Shown here piece by piece: positions 7,014 to 11,670 of a stretch of 11,670 bases of DNA. Made by a program: the position numbers and the translations under genes. The first letter of the stretch is position 1. The number at the start of each line of letters is the position of its first letter. The notes beneath the pieces were generated by a model. It was not told the origin of the DNA, ran no database searches, and worked only from the letters and a program-made list of their open reading frames with translations. This stretch comes from Candidatus Kuenenbacteria bacterium CG_4_8_14_3_um_filter_39_15 (GTDB lineage: Bacteria > Patescibacteriota > Patescibacteriia > UBA2196 > GWA2-42-15), in assembly GCA_002782365.1 (NCBI GenBank), contig PFHP01000017.1, positions 1,755-13,424 on the forward strand, read 5' to 3'.

Positions 7014-7691
7014 TTATTTTAATAATTTTTTAGTATAATTTATCAGGCCTAGATTCCTCTGATAATCCATCCTGACCGGACCTAAAATTCCCAGCATTTT
7101 ATCATCAATTTTGGTTAAGATACTAGCACACTGTTTGGCGAAATAATTATCTTTGCCAATTTTAATTTCAGTCTCTTGAACTGAATCAAAAATTTTCTCA
7201 ACCACTTCATCCAAATGATCCACCACAAAACTCAAATCATATATCAAATCAAAATCCGCGAATTCAGGCTGCGTTAATAAATTTGATATGCCCGTATAAT
7301 AAATATTATTTTTTTCAAAAGCCACCACCACCGCTGCGTTAGACAGTTCAGCAATTTTTTTAGCCACATTTTTAATGTTATTGCCTTCCTCGCTCTTGGC
7401 AGTGGCTAAGGCCTCTTTATCTCCCCGATTAAGCTCAACTTCTTTATCTAAATAATTATCCAAATAACATTGATATCCTTTTTCAGTGGGTATTCGCCCG
7501 GCAGAAGTATGGGGATGCGTGATATATCCTTGACGCTCAAGTTCTGCCATGTCATTTCTTATGGTGGCTGAAGAAACATTCATCCGATATTTATCTACTA
7601 AAAAGTTAGAACCTATTGCCCGACCAGAATTAATATGTTCGTGTAAGATATTTAAGAATAATTGTTTTTGGCGCTCATTCATGCTTTTCAT
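7014..7691 (-). CDS. hrcA: Heat-inducible transcription repressor HrcA, compact form
   Basis: HrcA binds CIRCE and represses chaperone genes until heat stress titrates it. The protein has 225 residues; the family is usually about 340. The winged-helix DNA-binding region is intact: SSATIRNDMAELERQGYI (40-57) followed by HTSAGRIPTEKGYQCYLD (61-78). The C-terminal GAF-like part is also recognisable, with TGISNLLTQPEF (133-144) and LGILGPVRMDYQRNLGLI (200-217). The missing segment lies between them, where longer HrcA proteins carry the rest of the GAF-like sheet and the inserted dimerisation domain; only residues about 85-130 bridge the gap. The ATG at 7691 is the first in frame, and M4 at 7682 is an alternative. 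A perfect CIRCE lies upstream, so autoregulation is likely. It is the first gene of the operon. Confidence 0.95.
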   Translation of the reverse strand: MKSMNERQKQLFLNILHEHINSGRAIGSNFLVDKYRMNVSSATIRNDMAELERQGYITHPHTSAGRIPTEKGYQCYLDNYLDKEVELNRGDKEALATAKSEEGNNIKNVAKKIAELSNAAVVVAFEKNNIYYTGISNLLTQPEFADFDLIYDLSFVVDHLDEVVEKIFDSVQETEIKIGKDNYFAKQCASILTKIDDKMLGILGPVRMDYQRNLGLINYTKKLLK

Positions 7692-7700
7692 TGTATTTAT

Positions 7701-7729
7701 AGTATAATCTATCTTTTAGCACTCGTCAA
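7701..7729 (-). promoter_or_regulatory. hrcA proximal promoter, overlapping CIRCE
   Basis: On the minus strand, TTGACG (7724-7729) and TATACT (7701-7706) are 17 bp apart. The -35 box lies in the CIRCE spacer and right arm, so bound HrcA would block it. The predicted start at about 7694 leaves a 3-nt leader before the first hrcA ATG. Confidence 0.7.
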
Positions 7730-7742
7730 GCCAGAGTGCTAA
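7716..7742. promoter_or_regulatory. CIRCE operator (HrcA binding site)
   Basis: Perfect inverted repeat TTAGCACTC-N9-GAGTGCTAA, identical to the classical CIRCE consensus. It is 25 bp upstream of the first hrcA ATG and overlaps both predicted promoters of the operon. It is the only CIRCE I find in the window. Confidence 0.97.
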
Positions 7743-7745
7743 TTT

Positions 7746-7774
7746 ATTATATATCCCTATAAAATACCTGTCAA
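7746..7774 (-). promoter_or_regulatory. hrcA distal promoter with full consensus boxes
   Basis: On the minus strand, TTGACA (7769-7774) and TATAAT (7746-7751) are 17 bp apart, a complete sigma70 consensus. The predicted start at about 7739 lies inside the CIRCE left arm as read on the minus strand, placing the operator at roughly -3 to +24. The leader would be about 48 nt and include the CIRCE hairpin. Confidence 0.78.
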
Positions 7775-7791
7775 GATGATGATTTTAGAAT

Positions 7792-7884
7792 CAATTAAAA
7801 TAGCAAAATTTTCTTACAAAAAAACTCGCCCCGCAGCCGCGGGACTCAAACAGTTTTTGCTCAAAAATTTTGCTATTTTAATTG
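7792..7884. repeat. 21-bp perfect inverted repeat flanking a terminator hairpin
   Basis: Arm 7792-7812 (begins CAATTAAAATAGC) is the exact reverse complement of arm 7864-7884. The 51 bases between them hold the GC-rich terminator stem of the third RNA unit. In RNA, the upstream arm can instead pair with an earlier segment of the same RNA (8059-8070), so two exclusive folds are possible. Confidence 0.85.
7818..7847 (-). terminator. Intrinsic terminator ending the third RNA unit
   Basis: On the minus strand, a GC-rich stem (CCCGC-ggct-GCGGG, extended by a G-U and a G-C pair) is followed by GAG and seven T residues (7824-7818). No protein gene ends nearby upstream, so it implies a non-coding transcript ending about 45 bp before the hrcA distal promoter. 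Confidence 0.75.
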
Positions 7885-8097
7885 GCCTCTTTACACCAAA
7901 AAGCTGCCGGCCAACCAGAGCTAAGGAATCTTTTCCCCGATTTTACATCGGGGGAGAAGAGAAATTCTTGCCAGGCACCTTTATGGCGCCTGGTCAGTTC
8001 CGACATAAGTCAGAATTTAAATTCCTAGGCTCAAAATTTTTAAAACCGGCAGCTTTTTGCCAACGAAAATATAAATTCTCGCTAATTTCTACTGCTA
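7818..8097 (-). ncRNA. Putative structured non-coding RNA of about 280 nt (unit B), family not recognised
   Basis: Its promoter lies just upstream and a terminator closes it. Helices found by eye, minus-strand sense: AGCAGU 8096-8091 with ACUGUU 7854-7849; UUGGC and AUUUU (8070-8059) with GCCAA and AAAAU (7886-7875); a perfect 13-bp helix 8058-8046 with 7910-7898; GAGCC..AGGAAU 8032-8021 with 7929-7918 around a 2x2 internal loop; AAAUUC 8018-8013 with 7967-7962. Hairpins follow at 8013-8000 (CUGAC/GUCGG), 7993-7971 (9 bp with one G-U) and 7953-7935 (CCCCGAU/AUCGGGG). The helices nest without conflict, apart from one base shared at 8013. Several G-U pairs exist only in minus-strand sense. I see no RNase P, tmRNA, SRP or 6S signature. 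Confidence 0.6.
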
Positions 8098-8103
8098 AAA
8101 AGC

Positions 8104-8132
8104 ATTATAACAAAAAATAACATCATTAGCAA
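8104..8132 (-). promoter_or_regulatory. Promoter of RNA unit B
   Basis: On the minus strand, TTGCTA (8127-8132) and TATAAT (8104-8109) are 17 bp apart. The predicted start at about 8097 is one base before the first strand of the outermost helix of unit B. Confidence 0.65.
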
Positions 8133-8174
8133 CAAAAAAATTCTAATAATTTTGATTAAAAAATATTTAAATAT

Positions 8175-8239
8175 TAAAACTCCCCAAAACCGGAGGAACA
8201 ACTAATAGGAGATTTATGTTCCTCCCGATTTTGGGGAGT
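8175..8239 (-). terminator. Long hairpin with short T tract at the 3' end of RNA unit A
   Basis: On the minus strand, ACTCCCCAAAA (8239-8229) pairs with TTTTGGGGAGT (8189-8179), and GGAGGAACA (8225-8217) pairs with TGTTCCTCC (8200-8192). That gives 20 Watson-Crick pairs with a small internal loop and a 16-nt apical loop. Four T residues follow, then AT-rich sequence with a 14-bp palindrome (8163-8176). It could be a terminator or the last domain of unit A; the stem is longer than needed for termination. Confidence 0.6.
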
Positions 8240-8455
8240 ATAGATGATTTTTAAACCAACTAATCTGGAGGCTTGCCCCCCGACGAGCTGACGCTATCGG
8301 GGGGCTAAAACCATGATAAAAAATATTGGAGCATGGCTAGTGATAAAGCAAGTAAAACCTGCCTATCTAAGCATTAATTCTATGGAAAATTCCAGTCGAA
8401 ACCAGATTATGTCCATAAAAATTAACACGTAACCTCCAAATTAGCTGGCTTAAAA
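8175..8455 (-). ncRNA. Putative structured non-coding RNA of about 275 nt (unit A) closed by a 23-bp helix, family not recognised
   Basis: Minus-strand bases 8455-8433 pair without interruption with 8271-8249 (23 bp including three G-U pairs; on the plus strand these would be A-C mismatches). Inside this helix are four arms. Arm 1: 8425-8413 with 8385-8374, topped by a hairpin UCUGGU-UUCG-ACUGGA (8406-8391) with a UUCG tetraloop. Arm 2: a hairpin at 8372-8336 (core GCAGG-uuuua-CUUGC). Arm 3: CCAUG/CAUGG at 8336-8311. Arm 4: a 9-bp GC-rich hairpin at 8305-8275. The long hairpin at 8239-8179 follows. The 5' end is uncertain. A TATAAA box at 8457-8462 would start it at about 8450 but lacks a good -35 box, so read-through from the unit C promoter is the alternative. 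No acceptable ORF is present. Confidence 0.62.
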
Positions 8456-8473
8456 TTTTATAAGTAAAATTTT

Positions 8474-8507
8474 AAAAACAAAAAACACTTCTTTTTAAGA
8501 AGAGTTT
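8474..8507 (-). terminator. Intrinsic terminator after RNA unit C
   Basis: On the minus strand, AAAC-t-CTTCTT (8507-8497) pairs with AAGAAG-t-GTTT (8493-8483) around an AAA loop, with one T-T mismatch. The downstream tract is TTTTTTGTTTTT. The stem is AT-rich but the U tract is long, so partial read-through into unit A is plausible. Confidence 0.65.
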
Positions 8508-8590
8508 ATAATTCGCCTAATAAAAAATATTATCTGCAAAATATTATCTCTCTTCTCAAAGATAATAAATTAAATTGTCAAAACAGATAT
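8475..8590 (-). ncRNA. Putative small RNA of about 115 nt (unit C)
   Basis: It is bounded by a near-consensus promoter and an intrinsic terminator, with no gene of useful length between. Minus-strand AUCUG at the predicted 5' end (8588-8584) can pair with CAGAU at about 8535-8539. Between them UAUUAUCU and AGAUAAUA form an 8-bp hairpin. GATAATATTTT is directly repeated, in and after this hairpin. It could be an independent sRNA or the leader of a longer transcript that includes unit A. I recognise no family. Confidence 0.5.
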
Positions 8591-8596
8591 CGTATT

Positions 8597-8625
8597 ATCA
8601 TAGCATATATTCAAAACCTTGTCAA
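8597..8625 (-). promoter_or_regulatory. Strong sigma70-type promoter of RNA unit C
   Basis: On the minus strand, TTGACA (8620-8625) and TATGAT (8597-8602) are exactly 17 bp apart, with start predicted at about 8590. No protein start follows within several hundred bases, which points to a non-coding transcript. Confidence 0.75.
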
Positions 8626-8647
8626 TAGTAATACTAGAAAAATGTTT

Positions 8648-8687
8648 AAAAACAAAAGATTTTAGCTGATATTAGCTAAAATCTTTT
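8648..8687 (-). terminator. Intrinsic terminator of the DUF4012 gene
   Basis: AAAAGATTTTAGCT (8654-8667) and its exact complement (8674-8687) form a perfect 14-bp stem with a 6-nt loop. On the minus strand it is followed by GTTTTT. It lies 36 bp past the DUF4012 stop codon. Confidence 0.88.
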
Positions 8688-8697
8688 ATAATAAATC

Positions 8698-8725
8698 CTA
8701 ATTACTAATTACTAATTACTAATTT
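8698..8725. repeat. 7-bp tandem repeat at the DUF4012 stop codon
   Basis: CTAATTA is repeated three times (8698-8718), followed by a fourth imperfect copy, CTAATTT, that enters the stop codon. Copy number may vary between strains by slippage. Confidence 0.85.
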
Positions 8726-11450
8726 AATTACTTTTTATTTCTACTCCATAAAACTTATCAGTATCCAGAACACTCTTAAATTCAACATTATCCCCCACTT
8801 TCACGCTTTCTGGCATCCTTGTTTGAACTGCCCAATTTGGAGCGAGTTTTATTTTACTTTCAAATTCCACACCATCTGTGCCTGCCTGCTTTTGAATCAA
8901 TAAGCTATAAACTTGTTCCCCGCTCTCCTGCTTAACTGCTTTCTTTTCCTTGCCCAAAAAATATTTCTTGATCAAATCCCATAAATTATAATCCTCGTCC
9001 TCTAACGCAGCCATTTTTACTCTCGTGTATTTAAATGGCAATAAATATTTTATCTTCACACTTTTACTCTCCCCCGGAGCAACGCTCATCCAGTTAGCAA
9101 ACACTGTTTTACTAAATTCTTCAGTGATTCTTGTGCCTGAACTTTCATCTACTTTCAGATTCTTTTCATATTTTTCCAAATGCGGGTCCTGCTCAACCGC
9201 CGCGATTTGGAACTCACGGTCAGTAGGCAAAACATCAAATCCTTCAGTGCTCATCAGTTGACTCCCCTGGGGTACATAAAATCTAACATAATCAGTATTA
9301 ACATGTCCTTCAAACACATCCTCGGCTTTGCCGTTATGCTCTTTGGAAAACGTCACCGTATCAATTATTGCCCCATCACCCATTAGTTCAACCTGATGAT
9401 CAATCTTGGTTTTAATCACTCTATCGGTTTTGCCTCCCGCCACATTTGTCTGCACCACACTCAAATAATCCCGTGGCGTGTTTAACATCGCCCCTGTCCA
9501 ACCAAAATCAGACGCCATTTTTTGTATTGTTTCATTATTAAAATAAACTAATAAATGCTTTTCCTTGAGCGCATCGGACACCACATGCCAAACATCCAAT
9601 ATTTTTTGCTTATCAACTTCTGTCAATTTTTTTAAAACCTTGGGCAAAAGATCACCAATAAATTTTTTTGGCTGATTCTCCTCTTTATCATATTCCAATT
9701 CCACTTCAATCTGCGCCAGCCGCACAAAATTTTCTGCCTTAACCACTGTCTGATATTCAGGCATTGCTATCTCGCCAGTCAACTCTAATATTTTCTCTAA
9801 AACATTGGGCGTAAAAGCAATCACTCCATCCACGGTTGATCCGCCCGATTTGTCATAAAACCACCTAATCTTTTCAGCTGACGCCGGAAAATCAGGAAAC
9901 CAATTGGCATTCCACGGCTGCCACGTGGGACTAAATAAATGAAATGGATACGGTGCGTTCACCGCCGTTGCCAGCGATCCTTTTAAATCATAGAATCCGC
10001 CGCCAGGCACTTGGATATCCACTACTTTGCCGTCTTTCATGTCCACAATCGCATATGACCCCATAAACCCGCCCGTCGGGCGAAGTTCCGCATTATTTTG
10101 GAACACCAGCATCCAACGCTTCGGCTCGTCAATCCCCATAATATAAGTCATAATCGCGAATGTATCCCTGGCTTGGCTTAACCAGTTAGTGATCTCTGGA
10201 ATTTTTTGCTTTAACTCCTCAAATTTAGGCTGATAAGATGCTAATGCTGTATCTTCCAAATCAGTCTCTTCTAAAGTAGCCATGACATTGGCTGCTTTTT
10301 CTAGAGCCTGATCCATTTCAATTTTTGCCTGCTGCCAATTAATTTTATTTTTATCCTCCGATATATCCGCCAAGATAGGGGCAGTAGTCGTCGCTTCATC
10401 AAAAGTTCCGGAAGATCCATCTTTAATAACCGCGGAAATCCCGCCCCAGACACTAGCCACCCGCATCAAATGCTGTCCGATTTGAGCAGTTTCTCTGGCT
10501 ACTTTTAATAATTTTTGCCCGGCAGCTAAATCTGGCACAAATGAACCAAGTTTATTGGCTAGCGCCCCCATTTCATTGACAGAAAGTTGGGCGGCTGTAA
10601 ATTCACGCTCTGCCAATTTAAATTCTTCTTCAGCGCTGCTCAAATTAAAATCTGCCCCAGCCACTCCAGCCTGGTGCAGATGAGTCAACCCTAACTGTGA
10701 TGCTCCCAATACCTGGCCCTTGATATCCTCCGCCTTATGCAGAGTAACATATACCTGTAATGGCAACACCAGTAAAACTGCCACCAGCGCAAAAACACCC
10801 ACTCTTTTCCAGACATCTACAGCTACTAAGCTAACTATCTTTGGCTCAAAATCTATTGCCGCTGGCAGCCGCTCCATTCCACGCGCCTTAAGCCAACTAA
10901 AATCTCCGAACAAATAAACAAAAACATGCTTAAAAGCAACCAACAACTGCCAGGGAAAAATAATTATTGCTTTTAAAATTTTATAAACCAACTTTATTGT
11001 CTCCCCGACTATGCCGGCCAAACCGCGCAAAAAATTGGCCACAATAAAATATATTGCCCGTAATGGCCAAAAAATAATCATCGCCACACCCTTGGCAAAT
11101 TTTTCCAGCCAACTTTTTTTTAACTTTGACGGCTTATGCCATTCAGTCACTCTGGCTCTTTTTAATTTATCCTCGTCAAAAACAATGCCTCTATTTCTGC
11201 CCATATCATTCAGCCCATAATCACCGCTGCCAGCATACCATGACCCCAACTCTTCATTCTGATATAAATCTTCCACATCAATATCTTGTAAATTCTCTGG
11301 AGTCTTAATGTCAGCCGGCTCCTCTTCTTCCATATCCTCTATAAAATCATCATCCTCTGTTTCCACCTCATCTTTTTCTATGCTAAAAGACCAGGACAGC
11401 TCATCCAGCTCCTTTTGGATATTATCTTTATCTTTTTCTTCATTCAGCAT
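8724..11450 (-). CDS. Large membrane protein with a DUF4012 domain
   Basis: The protein has 908 residues. The N-terminus (1-65) is strongly acidic, with long Asp/Glu runs, and is probably cytoplasmic and disordered. Hydrophobic stretches follow at about 121-183, and a clear membrane helix at 217-235 (VGVFALVAVLLVLPLQVYV). A helical, coiled-coil-prone stretch is at about 270-330 and 370-430. The DUF4012 signature is FQNNAELRPTGGFMGSYAIVD (450-470), with VPGGGFYDL (481-489) and VDGVIAFTPNVLEKILELTGEI (540-561). The C-terminal 300 residues look beta-rich and are probably extracellular. The function of DUF4012 is unknown; it is often met in large surface proteins of Patescibacteria and Gram-positive bacteria. 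The gene stands alone between terminators. The ATG at 11450 has only a distant GGGG (ending 12 nt upstream) as possible ribosome site and overlaps a small upstream ORF. Confidence 0.88.
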   Translation of the reverse strand: MLNEEKDKDNIQKELDELSWSFSIEKDEVETEDDDFIEDMEEEEPADIKTPENLQDIDVEDLYQNEELGSWYAGSGDYGLNDMGRNRGIVFDEDKLKRARVTEWHKPSKLKKSWLEKFAKGVAMIIFWPLRAIYFIVANFLRGLAGIVGETIKLVYKILKAIIIFPWQLLVAFKHVFVYLFGDFSWLKARGMERLPAAIDFEPKIVSLVAVDVWKRVGVFALVAVLLVLPLQVYVTLHKAEDIKGQVLGASQLGLTHLHQAGVAGADFNLSSAEEEFKLAEREFTAAQLSVNEMGALANKLGSFVPDLAAGQKLLKVARETAQIGQHLMRVASVWGGISAVIKDGSSGTFDEATTTAPILADISEDKNKINWQQAKIEMDQALEKAANVMATLEETDLEDTALASYQPKFEELKQKIPEITNWLSQARDTFAIMTYIMGIDEPKRWMLVFQNNAELRPTGGFMGSYAIVDMKDGKVVDIQVPGGGFYDLKGSLATAVNAPYPFHLFSPTWQPWNANWFPDFPASAEKIRWFYDKSGGSTVDGVIAFTPNVLEKILELTGEIAMPEYQTVVKAENFVRLAQIEVELEYDKEENQPKKFIGDLLPKVLKKLTEVDKQKILDVWHVVSDALKEKHLLVYFNNETIQKMASDFGWTGAMLNTPRDYLSVVQTNVAGGKTDRVIKTKIDHQVELMGDGAIIDTVTFSKEHNGKAEDVFEGHVNTDYVRFYVPQGSQLMSTEGFDVLPTDREFQIAAVEQDPHLEKYEKNLKVDESSGTRITEEFSKTVFANWMSVAPGESKSVKIKYLLPFKYTRVKMAALEDEDYNLWDLIKKYFLGKEKKAVKQESGEQVYSLLIQKQAGTDGVEFESKIKLAPNWAVQTRMPESVKVGDNVEFKSVLDTDKFYGVEIKSN

Positions 11451-11493
11451 ACCGATTTTTATCCCCTAAAACTTCTTTAATAGTCCCCATCAT
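11440..11493 (-). CDS. Possible 17-codon upstream ORF overlapping the DUF4012 start
   Basis: It starts at a double ATG (11493/11490), reads MMGTIKEVLGDKNRYAE, and stops with a TGA that lies 11 bases into the DUF4012 gene in another frame. GAAGGT lies 7 nt upstream of the first ATG, the only Shine-Dalgarno-like sequence at normal spacing that I noticed in the window. It could couple translation to the downstream start. It could also be chance, as 17 codons is short. Confidence 0.35.
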   Translation of the reverse strand: MMGTIKEVLGDKNRYAE

Positions 11494-11505
11494 CTTCTTA
11501 CCTTC

Positions 11506-11514
11506 ATTTTAGCA
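11506..11514 (-). promoter_or_regulatory. Possible extended -10 promoter of the DUF4012 gene
   Basis: On the minus strand, TGC-TAAAAT forms an extended -10 element. The -35 position holds only TTTTTT from the preceding terminator. The predicted start at about 11499 is 6 nt before the small upstream ORF and about 49 nt before the DUF4012 ATG. Confidence 0.4.
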
Positions 11515-11528
11515 CTTTTTTGGAAATT

Positions 11529-11554
11529 AAAAAAGGAGTCTGCTAGGACTCCTT
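11529..11554 (-). terminator. Intrinsic terminator of the gene entering from the right edge
   Basis: AAGGAGTC (11533-11540) and GACTCCTT (11547-11554) form an 8-bp stem with a 6-nt loop. On the minus strand the T tract continues through 11529. TGGAAAT (11521-11527) and ATTTCCA (11564-11570) could extend the base of the structure. Confidence 0.8.
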
Positions 11555-11604
11555 CTGTATTTTATTTCCAAGACTTTCCTCCCGGTTTTTTAAATAAATA
11601 AAGC

Positions 11605-11670
11605 CTATTGTTCTCGCCCTGGCGTCCACCAAGTACAATTGCCTGTCGGATTAATGGCTATATATTTAAC
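11605..11670 (-). CDS. C-terminal end of an unrecognised protein (partial)
   Basis: Only 21 codons are inside the window, ending NCTWWTPGREQ and TAG at 11605. The other two minus-strand frames have early stops, and a terminator follows 50 nt downstream, as expected for a gene end. The short Cys/Trp-containing tail suggests nothing specific. The 34 bases from 11571 to 11604 hold nothing I can name. Confidence 0.4.
   Translation of the reverse strand, partial: VKYIAINPTGNCTWWTPGREQ

Noticed and set aside
7776..8120. 114-codon plus-strand ORF upstream of hrcA.
   Set aside because: It covers the terminator, inverted repeats and hairpins of RNA unit B, has no recognisable domain or ribosome site, and is antisense to a consistent minus-strand unit.
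8391..8410. Minus-strand ATCTGGTTTCGACTGG resembles the conserved 5' D-arm region of tmRNA (GGNTTCGAC).
   Set aside because: The TTCG is better explained as the tetraloop of a 6-bp hairpin. I find no matching acceptor strand, no GTTCGA T-arm, no CCA end and no tag ORF ending in an Ala-rich peptide downstream.
7776..8720. CRISPR array, suspected from the many repeats and hairpins.
   Set aside because: There are no regularly spaced identical direct repeats with unique spacers; the repeats are inverted and of different sequence.
11560..11595. Minus-strand GGGAGGAAAGTC resembles the conserved region I of RNase P RNA, with ACAGAA nearby.
   Set aside because: The two motifs are about 20 nt apart instead of hundreds, cannot form P4, and a terminator follows at once. 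Chance match.

Overview
The window is AT-rich bacterial chromosomal DNA, and every protein gene I accept lies on the minus strand. Several things together suggest a Patescibacteria (CPR, Parcubacteria-like) genome: a DUF4012 membrane protein, a DUF3467 protein between dnaK and dnaJ, a shortened HrcA, a short GrpE, and AT-rich start regions without Shine-Dalgarno sequences. TGA is not used as a sense codon in any accepted gene, so the Gracilibacteria/SR1 code is not indicated. The lineage is inferred from gene families and style, not from a marker gene.

Layout, read 5'->3' on the minus strand (right to left). (1) 11605-11670 is the C-terminal end of an unrecognised protein, followed by an intrinsic terminator. 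(2) 8724-11450 is a 908-residue DUF4012 membrane protein, preceded by a possible 17-codon upstream ORF that overlaps its start and followed by a strong terminator. (3) About 7.78-8.63 kb has no credible protein gene but is dense in structure. I read it as three tandem non-coding RNA units: one of about 115 nt with a TTGACA-17-TATGAT promoter and a terminator, one of about 275 nt closed by a 23-bp helix, and one of about 280 nt with its own promoter, nested helices and terminator. I recognise none of them as a known RNA family. (4) 2513-7774 is a heat-shock operon, hrcA-grpE-hsp20-dnaK-DUF3467-dnaJ. It is preceded by a perfect CIRCE operator lying between two overlapping sigma70-type promoters. 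(5) A 190-residue membrane protein (CvpA-like topology) has its own promoter inside the end of dnaJ. (6) A Wzx-like flippase overlaps, by 44 nt, a dolichol-phosphate-mannose-synthase-like glycosyltransferase that runs off the left edge.

How it works together: HrcA should bind CIRCE and repress the operon that encodes itself, the DnaK/DnaJ/GrpE refolding machine and a small heat-shock holdase. The flippase and glycosyltransferase probably build or export a lipid-linked surface glycan. The RNA units lie directly upstream of the stress operon and point the same way, but no functional link is shown. The most novel part is this structured RNA region: three G-U pairs in the long helix of the middle RNA are pairs only if the minus strand is transcribed, which supports both an RNA role and its direction.
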